Shown in pieces: positions 48,198 through 61,949 of a DNA stretch of 64,000 nt. Under the pieces are notes generated by a model. That model worked only from the letters and a program-made list of their open reading frames with translations. It was not told where the DNA came from and searched no databases. How positions within the stretch are numbered: position 1 is the first letter of the stretch; the number at the start of each line of letters is the position of its first letter. Source of the DNA: Patagioenas fasciata (lineage: Eukaryota > Chordata > Aves > Columbiformes > Columbidae); the NCBI RefSeq assembly GCF_037038585.1, contig NC_092523.1:31721501-31785500 (forward strand), given 5' to 3'. The position numbers were made by a program, and so were the translations under genes.

Positions 48198-48407
48198 GAA
48201 TTCTAGCTCAGCAGTCATCAGTACAGGAAAGATATGGATGTGTTGGAGAGGGTCCAGAGGAGACCAGAGGAGAAGAGAAGGTTCCAGGGAGACCTTATGG
48301 TACCCTTCCAATACTTACAAGAAAGATGGGGACAGACGTTTTAGCAGAGGATTGCACTAGATGATCTTTGAAGATCCCTTCCGACCCAAACTATCCTATG
48401 ATTCTAC
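48198..48407 (+). mobile_element. CR1 LINE fragment (3' end, internally deleted)
   Basis: About 210 bp of a CR1 tail. It carries the coding block TTGGAGAGGGTCCAGAGGAG, then GGTTCCAGGGAGACCTTATGG, then AAGATGGGGACAGACGTTTT. It then jumps to the 3' untranslated end (CACTAGATGATCTTTGAAGA, then CCCTTCCGACCCAAACTATCC) and the terminal CTATGATTCTA. A few hundred bases of the usual tail are missing between TTTTAGCAG and the last 60 bp. The 3' part differs from that of the CR1 at 11062, so it is probably a different subfamily. The 106-codon plus-strand frame across it (48040-48360) is a chance frame. Confidence 0.87.
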
Positions 48408-51400
48408 ATCTTTCCTACTTATATTTCATCCACTTAAGACTAAGTTTCTCTAAGATCAGGCATGGGCTACATAAGGAGATCTAAGTCAACAAAAAAGAGT
48501 TTCATGTTATAGCATTTTATTTCTGGCTTCTGAATTACAGTCTGTTCACTAAACGTGAATACACCCAAACTGATCCAGCACCTATTAGCCTGGACTGGTA
48601 GAATCATTCTTGTCATGCAAATCTCCTTAATTCTTCCTCTTCAATTTTCTGGTATTTCTTGCAGGGTTTCATTCTCCATTTTTCACTTCTGTATTATTTT
48701 TTTCTAAGAATGTTTATTTATTAGTATAAATAGCTAAATCAATCATGTAGTGCTGTAGAAAGATTTTGATTTAATTTTGTTAGGCAAACATCCCCTCTGA
48801 TGTATTTTGCATGGCTATCTAAGGCTGTTACATACTCAGCATACTGGGGTTTTTCTGACTTGTTGAACATTCTTCTCGTATCATTCTGAGATCCTAAGGT
48901 CCTGATTTCTGATCACAGGTTTTTCTGACATACAAGAGTGGTTAAGAGTGAAAAAATGTGCCTAAGAGTTAAAAAGAGTGCTGCAAAGCCAAATGGTACA
49001 GATGAAGAGAGGTTTAGGGACATGGAAACAGACACAGGTGTAATTTAGGTTTCCACAATCCAAAAATCACAATCCCAAACCCACCTGAGAATAGGATTAG
49101 AGACTTATCAGGAGATTGCTACAAGGATCAAATTACAGAGGCTGCCCCTGCCTTGAATATATTATAACTTGCTTGTTAGAGCAGTTTCCTGAAAGCAGAA
49201 GTTCATTAATATCTTTCTTTGGACCTGAAAGCTTGCATTTTGAATTCTACTCCGAAGACATTAAAACTAAAATGCTCCAGATAGTTAAATGCTTATATCT
49301 TGTACTTGATGTATTTCCAAATCTTTGTGTGAATATAATTATTAAAAAAGAAATCCTCAGTTTTCCTATGCCCATATGAAAACTTATTTTCCAAAAGAAA
49401 AATAAAAATTTCACTTTTTTTTTTTTCTGTTTAATCTTAGGCAGCATCAGCCTGTCCATGAAAATCACTGTGAGCTCAACAACACTCCAGTCCTTACAAC
49501 TACGTTTTTCAGCTAAGCTTTTAAATCCAAAATGGAGAACTTCATATACCACTATGGAACACATGCCTGTACTGGGAGGGCCAATTTTGCATGTACGTGA
49601 TTGCATTTCAGAAAGATAACCTAATGATAAATTTAATGATTAGGATTTCCTCCAGAACAAAACGGAACTCACAGTTCCAAAATCTAAACACCTGCATGTA
49701 TGTCCCTTGATCAGAGACCATTTCTACAATTGGAAGGCTTGCTTTATTTTATCCTGATTTAGAAACAATACTCTGCTTTTGCTGTTGTCACACAGCCATT
49801 CTACAGGAAAAACTAATGATACAGGAAACATGTACCAATTAGTTCATCATGAATTAATATGCATCTCCCTTGTCCAAAAGATGTGCATATGTGACCACTG
49901 GATGCTGCAAATTATCTCAGACTGTTACAGACTACTTCAGTATTGCAGATACTGCCTCGTTGTTATGAAAAAACGCTGCTCTTCTCTCATGAGGAGCCAG
50001 TTCACCTCCATGAAAAATTCTGGAATTTGGAGCTCTTAAAAATGAAAATTGTTACTGAAATATAAAATCTTAATGGTGACACTGTTCCTTTTGTTATTGG
50101 CAAACAGTTTGAAATTTAAAGAAGAGAGAAACTAAGTCAGATGTTGTAGCTTTTATTTTTCACAATGTTAACGAGACTTACTGTGTGACATTGAGAGAGG
50201 CACTTAGTTTATGCATTTCCAAATCTACAAATTAGATTAGCACTTGCCTACTGCATTTGTCAGATGGCAAAGTCAATGATGCATGTGAACTGTTTAGCAA
50301 TTTTAAGGAAAAGCTTCTTACACAAGTGCACAGCATAATCTGATATGGAGCTATAGACCTGCGGGTAATCTTTCTACCACAGATTTGATTTTGCTAGTTA
50401 ATTTGATTACAGTACTTTGTACAAAACACTAAGACTACACTTGCTTCACTATATGAATTTCTATTTACAGTGCTGGCTGTTTAGGTGTTCATTCATATAT
50501 ACGTATCAGCACCTTCAGATGATAGTGCCACGTAAGATTATGTTTGTTCCTCTTGGATGTTAGTTGGCTTTGTTCCTTCCTGTTAATCTTTCCTCAGATG
50601 CTAAGGTTAAGAAAAATCTATTTCTCTGCCTGCTGCATGCCCCATCAAAATTTTTCTTGTCCCATGCCACTTGTACAACCCCGAACTAGCAAAAAGTTTT
50701 TTATAAGAAGCCTAGAGGCCATACAATTTCTAATGTCCTGTTGAGAGCCATCTCATTCCCTTTGTTGTGACAAGCATTCCTATTCAAAAACCTGAACGTT
50801 GGTAGCAGAGGCAGGTACACAACCCTCAGTTCAGACAAACCAAGAATGAAATCTATGGGTCAGAGGAAACAAGAAGATGGGGTAGGATTTGACTTTTTCT
50901 GCTCAACTGCATGCATGATTTAGAGGTCTGATTAGATCTACAAGTGCTATTAATGATCAGATAGCTAACATAATATTCCTTTTTTGTTTCCACTTTTCCC
51001 TGTCTCTTTTTTGAATGTTGACTTACGACATTTTTCCTGAAGAAGCTGTTATTACACTTCATCATGTTTAACTTTACTCTTTAATTCCACCCACAATTGA
51101 GAGATTAGGAAAGATAATGAGAAGAGTTTTTCACATTTGTAGACCAATACCAAGGCTTGGAAGGTTTGGCTTCCTATCACCTTGTAATGAGGCTTTCTGG
51201 GACTTGAAATTACATCTCTTATGGTATGACATGACCTCAGACTAGAGTTTAATTAAAAGGTATGTATTTGTTATTCATAAAAGTTAGGCTGAATATTTCC
51301 AAAGAAGAGTGAGGAATACTGAAGACCTATTTTCAGGTCTCTAATTCTTTGATTGCTTTTTGTATGCAAAATGACAACAAAAAAATATGTATTTCCATAT

Positions 51401-52599
51401 ATTTTCTTGGAACCCTAGCAAGTCTTCTTGAAGACCATTTATTTGTATCATGAAGATAGCTAATTAACCCCATCTGAAAGAGTTGTTATTTTACTAGGCA
51501 ACATTGCACTCTATTCACCCTTTTTATCATCTATTAAGGAGAAGTGTTGTCAGTATGGTTCATCTCATACCCATTCTGTTCATAATTGATTGAAGCTTGA
51601 ACTCTGTAAATCAGTTCAGCTCATAAAAATGAGAAACTGGTAATAGGCAGGCATAAAGTAAACATCACTGCATAAGTTTTTTGTCATATCACTCGTTGCC
51701 AAAGCTGTTCAATGAAACTCATTAATGGCAACTCAGTACAGCAGTTTATTTAAGCCTGAACACATGCAGCCTTACAGCTCCTAAAATTCAGTCACAGAAT
51801 TGTGTTCTTTCCCTTTTTCTATGTATTCTCTGTCACTAAAACAGCAACAACATGAGAAGACCCATGGAATTTTGTATAGTACATTAAGTGGAAGAAAAAC
51901 AAATCTTCACTGCTTCCTCTGCTCAGTTCCTGTGTCTGCTATCAATGACATGGTATCTAAAAATTGTTGATGATTAAGCTAATTAATTCATTTTATAAAG
52001 AATCTTGGCTGGCAAAAACATCTCACTCTTTGTACTTGCTGTGGTTTTTCTCTGTAGTGTTGTAGTTATGGAGAATTATGCAGGTAGTCTATATTTTAGA
52101 AGAGCAGGTCAGTGTTTTTGTTAACATCATGTTTTTGGGAAGACTTTTTCTAAAGATTCCATAGGTTGTTTTGATCTTGAACATCAAAATCTGTGCTAGC
52201 TGTAATACAGCGGTTAATGGATATCTTTTCCTCACTAACTAGAACAGAGCAAAGTATGAGACACAATGGTTTAATTTGCTGCTGTTATGGTTCCAGGACC
52301 ACAAGTCCATCTCACATCATAACCAGCTGTGACTCATACATTGCCACTTGCAAACTGTATGGGAATGTAGCAGAAGATCTGGCAAGGAGATTAGTTAAAT
52401 GTAAATACACTCAAATGACTTGCACCTGTCTGTAGAAAAAGTGCACACATTGCACTAATTGCTTTACTGACCTTGTGTGCTTGAGGAGTAGAACCTCTGT
52501 GTTAGATAACATAGGACTATGAGAAACTCTAAGCACCTTATCACTATGTCTGAGATTCCTGCTTTGTTGTGAGAAAGAGTGGGAGGCTGCACCTGCCTG

Positions 52600-52960
52600 A
52601 AGCCTTGAAATACAGATGAGCTCAGCAGGCCCAGCCATCTTCCAGCAGGGCTGAACTTACTAGTGCCTGTGTCCCCGCTGGTGTCACCTCTGCTGGCAGC
52701 TTAGGCGTGGCTTTGGAGATCCCCCAATAGAGAGGTAACTAAAATAAAATTTGTTCTTTGCAATGCCCTCGTGGCCTCTGGCTCTTCTTGCAACATACCT
52801 GCATATGTGTACACACCAAGTATAGGCACAGCACACATGTGGAGAGGCCCTGGAAGATCTTACATCCTTATTACAAGTGGGCACCTCTAGCTGGAGCTAG
52901 AGGCCTTGGTTCCACCAGGAAGGTGGATCCATCAGGGATGAAGGCAGGCACAATAATTAG
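52600..52960. other. Less AT-rich patch of unknown origin
   Basis: Noticeably richer in G+C than the surrounding sequence, with overlapping frames of 66-80 codons on both strands. No LTR ends, CR1 blocks or protein motifs recognised. Confidence 0.25.
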
Positions 52961-53675
52961 ACATTTTAAAACTTTCTATTTGCAAGTTCTAGAGAAGTGA
53001 CAAAAGCCAAACATTAAACTCTAGCATACTGATTAGCCCATTTTCCCAAAAGCATATTCTGAGAGACATATTTTGAGGTAATACTAAAAAAGTTAATACA
53101 GACTTGTAAAGAGTATTGTTATTTGCATTTTTCATTATGAAATGAATTCTTCACATTACATTATTTATTTATGTATTAGTATACCATATGTGAATCCACC
53201 GTATTGTTTATTAATATTTTGCTATTTATTAAAAATATAGAAATAAACAAACAGGAAATTTAATCAGTTATTTAAACAGTTATTGAATCACATCGAGAAC
53301 TGAACTTCCAGAAAAGTATGTAGGAAGTTTGGAATTTTATCAACTGTGTAATGAGAGGTTAAAAAAGCTGCTAAAGAAAATTATTACTCTTTAATTTATT
53401 ATATTCAATTTGGAGATCTGTAAAAATGTGAAGATTTAAAAAAATATGAGATTTTTTTCAGATCTAGATGTCTTTAGCTAATTGAAGGTCCCCATTTTTT
53501 TTACCCTATTATTAGTGACAATGTAAGGCAAAGTAAAGCAAGGCAAAGGAGAACTTTAAAAAAAAGTTCTTCCTAAAAACAACATGATTTGTATCAATGA
53601 AACATCCCATTTGACACATGGTGCATTTCTCTTGGATACTATGAGAAAAACCAAGAAAATTAACTATCTAGATCC

Positions 53676-53700
53676 AAAAAAAAAAAAAAAAACAAAAAAC
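53676..53700. repeat. Poly-A tract
   Basis: Seventeen A, then C and six A. No retroposed sequence was recognised upstream of it. Confidence 0.8.
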
Positions 53701-54899
53701 ACTGGACATGAAATTATTTCTCCTTTATGCAATAATGCATGTCTTAGTATACACGTCAACAGTAGGAGTACTTTGTTTCACAAGATGTGAACGCATCTTT
53801 TTCATTTCCCACAAAAAATGCTAGTTTGGTAATTCAAAGGTGGGGTTTCTTTCAACTTCCCTCCTACCCGCCTTTTCCATCCTGTTGACAAAATTGCTTT
53901 ATTTAATGTAAAATATTTACATAGTCACTAAAAAATAAAAGTAATTTCTTTGTCCTATTGGATCAAATATTCATCTGGAAGATGAGACACATGGATTACC
54001 GTCTGCCACTCAACCAGACAGGCTCAGAAAAGCTGAGGTACTGTCTGGGTAGGTGGAAGGCTAGTGCATTTATTTACCTGCTGTGTGGAAAGGAAAATAA
54101 ATGTGTTTCTCTGCTGAGCAACTTATCCAAGGCATGGGATAAAAGAGGAATACCTTTCTCGTAATTAATTTAAGATTTGCTTTCTTGACTCCAATCCAAA
54201 AGGTAGATAATTTCACCAGTACTGCTTTGTAGACTCAAAAATGTAAGACGTTACACATTTTAAAAAACCTTTCTTTGAGTGCTTATGTAGACTCTGTTGG
54301 TGATCTCTTGCCTTAATATATTCATTTGATTTACAACAGATCACCAAGAAAGAAATGAGCAGGATGGCTAAGGAAAATCCACCTTTTGACAACACTTGAG
54401 AGTTGTAAAGAAACAATGTCAGCTCAGAGAAAGAGTGCAAAACCATGAGAGCTGACTTATTATGTGATGCTTCTGGTTACAGCTTTTCCATGATTCACCA
54501 AAAACTGCTGCATAAAAATGCAATTTGCCATGTTGGATAAGGGTGAGTGGTACACATGATACAGTAGCCCAAGCCCTGACTGTGGTTGTATTTACTGAAA
54601 CATTTTGCAGTACGATAGACAATGCTGAACTAACTGATTTAGCAAGCTCAGAGTAACAAGAACAGCAGAGCTTGGTGATACGACTTTAGCATACGTTATA
54701 AAAGCCTGCCACAGACACTGGATGTCGGTATAGGCCAAACATTATGCTACTGCTGCCTGTGCTAGTGAGGTGAAAACTAGAACAAATGTGTTTACTGGAG
54801 TAAAAAATTCCATCATGGGATTATGAAACACAAAAGGCTTAATATCTACAAGTTGAGATGAGGGGAACGAGAGGTGCTTTCAAGAAATTGGAAGGAAGG

Positions 54900-55450
54900 T
54901 GGAACTAGGACATAACACAACACTTTGCAGCACAGCTTTCTGTCCATGGGAGTGTGATCACAGTAGAGCTGATATAGCCAACTATAAAACTATCTGACCT
55001 GGATCCTGCCAAAAAAGCAGTATTTGAGATAAGAGAATATGGAGAGAAAATTGTGCTGGACTCTGTTTGGCTCTGATTGCTATCACAGTTCATCATACTT
55101 TCCAGGCAGCTTGGAGAGAAGGTATCCTTGATACAGTTCTGATTTATGCCAGGGGACAAAAAAGCTGCCTACAGATGCATGACCAGAGGAATGCAGAACT
55201 ACCTTTTTGTCAGACCCAGCCCTCCTAGCCATCTAGCAGGACTAGGCTGATACATGGGCAAGTGTTTGGTGCAGAAGGTTCCCTGCCAGGTGGTGAAAGG
55301 AAGAAAAGAAAATACAGGTAGAAAATCTGCACCAAGGAAATATTAGCCCTTGATATAAATTTCTTTAGGAGACACTTGATTAGAAATTCCAATAAACAGT
55401 TTTCTTTCATCCACTGTGGCTAGACTGCATACCAGCAAAACAAGTTGCTG
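54900..55450. other. Less AT-rich patch of unknown origin
   Basis: Contains an 84-codon Ser-rich minus-strand frame (54905-55159) and a 61-codon one (55225-55410), neither with a known motif. It could be an old retrocopy or an unrecognised repeat. Confidence 0.25.
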
Positions 55451-58400
55451 ACACAGAACTAGAAGTTCTCTTCTTGGATTACTCTTTTCTTTCTGATCTG
55501 TATTTCAAAATGGCTATTGCCCAGACTTAAGGTAGCAATGAATGATGCGTGCTACTTATATAGGGCTGCCAGAACCTGGTTCCACGTACAAGCAGTCATG
55601 AGAAGTAGTAACTTCTGAAGAACAATGCAAAGAATTTTAGCAGGAGCTTACCTCTCTCTCCATGTTTTGTTTAGGAGTCTGGTGACCCTATACAGTAGGC
55701 ACCCACTCTTGCTACTCCTAGCAAGATACAAACTTATCTCTGGTGTTGTGGAAAGTTTTCAGGTTCCCTTTATCAAATTCCAAAAGGAGGGAAGGAGATT
55801 ATGAAAAAAAAAAAAATCCATACTGTCTCAGGCCTAGACAAACATGACAGAGAGAACAGGCTGCCACGTTTCAAAGAAGTCAGATCATTCCTTGGAGATG
55901 ACCACATTGTCTGAACTTCATGGAGCATACATTGAAATGTACCACGGTGGAGACCTCAGTGTAGATAGCTATGTCACAAGAACATAATCCTTACCTTTTA
56001 TCTGAATTTCAAATGTAAAAGCACTGTTTCCTCCTTCGAAGATCACATTCTAGGAAACACATACAAGTTTTTATGTATCTCATCTACACCATCAAAAGTA
56101 TATTTTAGACAAACATAGACTATATTAATATAAATGTCTTGGTGTAAAGATGTTACCAACAGTGGTATCACTATACTGGAACATATTTTTGAAAATTAAA
56201 AAGCTGTAAGTAAAAAATAAGGAAAGATATACACATTTACTTCCATCTAAAAAGCAACAACTAATTTTGGCAGTGGTGTCAGGGAAAACAAAAGGTTTGT
56301 AGGGAAAGGCAGCAATGACATTCAGCTGCATATTGATAGCCTGAAGACCCAAAGTATACACGTCAGAACAATTTCAAATCTTGTGTTGCATCATTAGTGA
56401 AAAACAATAACTAGAGTTTCTCATATGACCGATTTTCTTGAATCACAAAAATGTAAGTAATTTCCACTATATACAATGTATTTAGGTAAGGAGGCACATA
56501 TTGGTGCTAAAAGTGCATTCAAAGATTTCTGTGGCAAAATTTCTCTCTCTAGTGACTGTAAATGTGTAATGACATTGATCATATTTCCTCTGGAACTGGA
56601 GCAAAAAATGGCTGAGAATATGAAAGTTTTGGGGTGTGCCATAACAACATTATTTATTCTTTTGCCTTACTTTCATGGTAATTGAATGTCTTATATTCAG
56701 AAATTTTGAATACCCAGTAGCCCTTCCAGTTGACTCAACCCTGGGATACATCTATTAAGACACGTTATCAGTGCTGTCCATAAGGAAGTCGAATGTCTTC
56801 TAGCAATGGTACATGATGTGCAAACAATTGTGTTTATCTACAAAACAAATATGATTAAACAAAGAGGACAACTATGAAAGTCAAGAAAAAAAAAATCTGA
56901 TTCTCTGTCCTTGTCTGTTCCCTTTGTTTTTTACTTCCTCTTACTCATCACTTTCTTTCTAACTCTAGCTGCCTTTTTCCTATTTTTCTTTGATGTCCTT
57001 TTATTTCACCTTTCAGTTTTTAATTTCTTAGATGAAGTGATTTCTTTGCTGGGTAATGGAAGTGGTATGTCTTTTGTCAGAATCATTATATATAATTAAT
57101 GTAATTGAATGTGGTGACATGTCATACATATTGTTGAACTAAATAACAATTAATAGCTGGAGGAAGGCTTTGAAAACTATCTTATATGAAAAGTTTCTAG
57201 AGTTATTTCTTTAAAGGGATTTTCATGAACCATCAGTTACTTTTAGTACAAGGTTATAGAGTTAATGGTATGATTAAGTCATTTGAAGCCATGGAGTAGA
57301 ATGTGAAATGTCTCTCTCAAATTTTATTATGGAGAACATACATAACAGGCTGTATTGTCAGTCCTGCTGAACTTACTTTGTTCTCTCATTCAGCATTAGT
57401 AGCAAAAATTTCTCTCTGCTTTCTTCATCCCAGGCATGCACCTTTGCCCCATTTTAAGGTACAGCTTCTCAGCTCTTTGAAAGCAGTTTTTGTTTTTTTA
57501 ATTTATTTTCTTTTTTAATACTTTATTTCACTACTACAGACATGAATGAAAACTGAGCGTTTTATAATTTGGCATTTTAGCTGACATTGAACTCCAGTAA
57601 GTAGACATTCTCAAAAACAGTAAAGAATACACAATGTCAAATTCAGAGATGCAAATACTGTGCTGTAGCATTTCTTGGTAGTTTGAGTGTCTTGCATTGC
57701 AGTATTTGTCTGACTCTGTGTTATTATAATCCACATACTAAAATATCATATGGAGGCAAAAGATAAATTAAATAGGGCATGTATACACTTTATTCCTTAG
57801 AAGAAGTTGATCTAAGAGGAGGAGTTAAAAGCCATCAAATCACATATCAAGAAAATATTGGCAATAGAGGAAACAGGACCAACACAGACTGTTTTGACTC
57901 AGAAGATTCACAGGCAATACTGAATGTAGAAAAGGGAGGGAAGGAGATTTCAAAACTCTAGTGAAAACACCTGAAGAACTGTTAGGAACAATTCCAAAAC
58001 ACTGCGAGTCATCTGTCACAAAAGCATTTTACAGAAGTACCCCTACAGAGGATAAAAACTAGAGGCCAGAAACTTCCCATCTCTGTTGCTGTGGAATAAA
58101 AATGGGGTACATGCCCACTTTTATGCACACCAAGCTTTCATTTTATCTAAGGTATAGGTATATAGAAGTGCTCTAAGTCTTGACTTATGCCCAAAGACCA
58201 TGGACTGCCTAAACACCCTACAGTGGCAGCTACTGCTCTTTGTAGCCACAACCTTCTTGCAACACCTACATGCAGGTCAGAAAGAGACTGGCGACAGGCT
58301 GCTCAGGACTAAAGGCAATTAACCAGATTTTCATACCAGTTTAGATGATCAGAATGAAGCAAAACCAACGGATTAAAAATTACCCCCTTAATATTTTTGT

Positions 58401-58879
58401 TTGCATCATTTTATAATTGACTAAAGCAAGCATTTCCCCTTCTACTCAGTAACAGGACTGTATAAACTGTGGGAGTGGTAGATGTGAGCTTCTCATTATT
58501 CAGGATCGACTTTATCAGGAAATTCTCTGAGACTGTTAACAACTTCTCCTTCCTTAGAAATAGGAAGGACAAGTACCTCAGTTGAGCATTGTCTGTGTTT
58601 CTTCTAATTGCTTGCTGTGGGCTTTATTTCTTGAACTTCCTTTAATATCTGTTGGCCTCAATTTCAAGGAGAACAATGATGTCCAATATACCCTTAAGGT
58701 ATAAATGAAACCCATTAAAACCAAAGAAATGGGTCACTGTAAGTTTCTTCAGTATGAGTCAAATTCCCTGGTAGTGTAAATGGGCATCTGTTCCATTCAC
58801 AGGATGGATTAAAGGACCTTTATTTAAGGGAGTGTTTAGTTTTCATAATCTTTTACTCCCTGAAAAAATATTGTTGATT

Positions 58880-58961
58880 AACAAAAACAAACAAACAACC
58901 AAACACCAAACAAACAAAAAACAAACAAACAAACAAACAAACAAAACAGGGGGGGAGGGGG
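58880..58961. repeat. (AAAC)n microsatellite followed by a G tract
   Basis: About 15 imperfect to perfect AAAC units, then AAAACA and G8-A-G5 (about 58949-58961). The abrupt switch from A/C to a pure G tract is unusual for a simple repeat. Confidence 0.85.
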
Positions 58962-61657
58962 AAAAAAACCAACACCTCCCCTTTAAAGGAAAATGTGTCT
59001 AGTTACATTTGCAACTTTGTTTCATGGTTTTATGTGAAAGGTGAATGAGTAAAATTCTATGTCTGGCTTAAACCATGATGCTTACCTACATCTACTTACA
59101 TTTGGCTGACCAAAAGTAAGTCTATTGGCACATCAGTGACCTCAGCAGTCAGACGGAGATTTTGCAGATCAGTCTGAAGAGCTGAGCTGCCCAAGTTGCA
59201 GTGGAGTTATAGTTCAGCTGACTAAATGCTGATTTGGCTCTAGGCTCTGACTCTTAATGTCACAGTGGCAAGCCAATTTCCTGCCTGCTCTACATCACCA
59301 TAGTTCCATTAAAATCGATGTCTGAAGTTAATGCACTTTAACTTAGCACTGACCTAGACCAACATTTTTTTAAGAACCAGTCTGAGTGAAGGACATTCTA
59401 ATTAATTATACATGAATAAGACATGTTTTTACATTGTTAATGAATGCAACCTCGATTCCGTTATATATTTTAAAATACATTACCACATTTTCTTCCTTAG
59501 AGGAGTCCATTTTTCACAAACAGCTGATAGAACTTCTTTTCATCTTTAAGGAGTAATCCATCAGCAACTGTGGCAAGCCAAACAGTGGGCTAAATGCAAG
59601 TATAAATTTTTGCAGTATTGCCATTTTCACACTTTGTGTCATGTAAATGTATTTAGAACCACAGACTGCCCTTGATCTGTGGACAGTTTCCCATCAACTT
59701 CCCTAGGAGCCTCACATGTAAATCAATCATCTCTGCTATTACTACCACAACCATTTAACAATATAACATGGTTATGACAATCAGTATTTTTAGTTCCTAT
59801 GAAAATTTAATCATGATTTTTTTTTCAAATAAAAATAACTTATTTTTTTAGTTTTAATTTCAGCTGTATCCATTCCTTCCTAAAACCCTGAGCAAAATAC
59901 ATAGGAGCATGCGTTGAATTGAAACAGTTGCATTCCAATATGCTAAACTGCAAGAGAAAGAAATAAACACTAATGAAAACTCTGTATGAAATTAATTTCA
60001 CAGATGTGTAAAATTAATATACATACAAAACCTTGGCTCTAGGGTATTGGCTATTTGTCTGTTAGTTTGGGGAATTTTTGAATGCAATGCAGTGTTGGAT
60101 ACACCCTAGAAACCAGAAGTCAATGCACAGGAGACTGGTTGTATTATTTATTATAAAACAGCTGGGCAGAGTGTTCTGAAAAGGATCTAGATCAAATGCT
60201 GATACCAAAGTAAATCAATTTTTATAGCAGAGTTTTTACTTCATCAAGGAAATTTCACCTGGCCTTGCAAAAAATTCTACAGTTGACTTGAACAACTAAT
60301 AAATATGCTCCATCACCTATACAATTCATTATCTGACAAATTACTTACATCTGGGTCCTTGAAGCACTGTTATCTGTTGATCTCCTTCTACACATTTATC
60401 TCTTCTCTCTCCACTGCCTAAGAGGACCTTAGGAGAACTCAAAAACAGACTCTGCATGTATTTGAAATGAAAGATTTGATAGGATTTTCATTTATGTAAT
60501 TGAAGCATAAGCTTTTTTTTGTTTGTTTTGTTATTTGTGTTGTTCAGAAGAGGTTTAATCTTTCAAACTGATAGCTAAAACTTTCAACACAGATAGAGAT
60601 ACAATTACACAGTGATAGAAAATAAAATATAGTTTTGAAATCTTAATAAAAAACTGAAGACTTCATTTCCAAACATCACGGACTATCCTAAACCTACATC
60701 ATGGCTTTGTCTTGGTGGAAAGAAGAGGAAAAGAACTAAAAAGTGGTTATGAAAGTACAGCAATACTGTGTAGAAGAGAGTGAGGAACAGCAGTATCATA
60801 AAAAAATACTCAAAGAAAAACCTTTAGAATGTATGTTGGGTAGAAAGGTGTCTAAGCACAGAATATCAAAACGGAAAAGTAATTCTATTTAAATAAATAT
60901 ATGCGTTTCTTTACGGAAGTACAAAGTGTGCAGAAATCAAATAGTAGGAAGACATAAAACAATGTTATGCTTTTTCCAGAAGAAAAAAAAACGCAGTGCT
61001 TGAATTTATTAGAAAATATCTACTACCTTTCTTCTGGAGTTCACAGTTTTGTTTTCTGAAGTCTTACTCAGTTATTACAGCAGACTTGCAGAGTTCCAGG
61101 GCTACTATACACCAACATTTCCACACACTTCAGCTTTTTTCCCTGGCAAAAAGAAAGAATACACATTTAGCTGGGAATTCAGAACAGGTTACTGGCATCT
61201 TTGTATCCTAAAGAAATGGACAAAAGATGTGCACAATAGACCTGACAGGTCCTGGGTATATCAGATTCTCTTGGCATATACTATTGCATATGCACACATA
61301 CTCTTTTCTTGGAATCCTTTATTAAATATGACAGATGAGTCAAACTCACACTACAACAATATTGCCCTTTTAATTCTTTATTTTTCCAAAAATTATTTAT
61401 GAGTTAGAGCACTGGACAGAAAACGGTCAACTGCTGAATATCTCAGATGCAAGAATGATTAGGAATATAAAGGAAGAGTTCATTCATTAAAATGATTACA
61501 ACTACCATTCCAAAATATTGATGCAGTAGTATGTAAGACTGAAAGGTAAAGTTTCTTTAAGATGGGGGAAAAAAACAATCCCTTTCATATCAAGGATTTA
61601 AAAAAAAATAGTTGAAAATAAGAGGAAATTGGACCCAAATCTTAAAATATTTGGGTA

Positions 61658-61680
61658 ACAACAACAACAACAAAAAAAAA
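61658..61680. repeat. (AAC)n plus poly-A simple repeat
   Basis: Five to six AAC units followed by about nine A. Confidence 0.8.
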
Positions 61681-61949
61681 TAGCAAAGATACACTCATGG
61701 AAATCTAAAACAGAGAAACCAGGATCATTTTAATAAGTAACTGCCCTATTGCTCATGACCCAATAGAATTAACTATTTACATATCTAATATACAGCAGAG
61801 ACAGACCACAGACTGTCCATAAAGTTTCTGGAAGACTTTGGTAACTGACTTCTGAAACAGAAAGTAAGGCAGAGTTACAGAGAAGGTTTTACTTTATCAC
61901 TATATCTGATAACTAGAAGGTGAGGTTTTTATCCTGATTTAGCATCTGA

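Larger units (their letters stand above)
48408..61949. other. Unassigned non-coding stretch (about 13.5 kb)
   Basis: No recognised gene or transposon. It contains an A run at 53676-53700, an AAAC microsatellite with a G tract (58880-58961), an AAC run at 61658-61680, and less AT-rich patches at about 52600-52960 and 54900-55450. The left end of the ancient CR1 listed at 61950 may begin somewhat earlier, from about 61850. Confidence 0.45.

Noticed and set aside
48040-48360. 106-codon plus-strand frame rich in Arg and Glu
   Set aside because: It runs from unique sequence into a CR1 tail, so it is a chance frame over repeat DNA.
49247-49606. 119-codon minus-strand frame
   Set aside because: Length is within chance expectation, a run of Lys/Phe comes from a poly-T tract, and no domain was recognised.
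61049-61402. 117-codon plus-strand frame next to a 71-codon frame
   Set aside because: Two overlapping frames without motifs. It lies upstream of the old CR1 but does not match any CR1 block.
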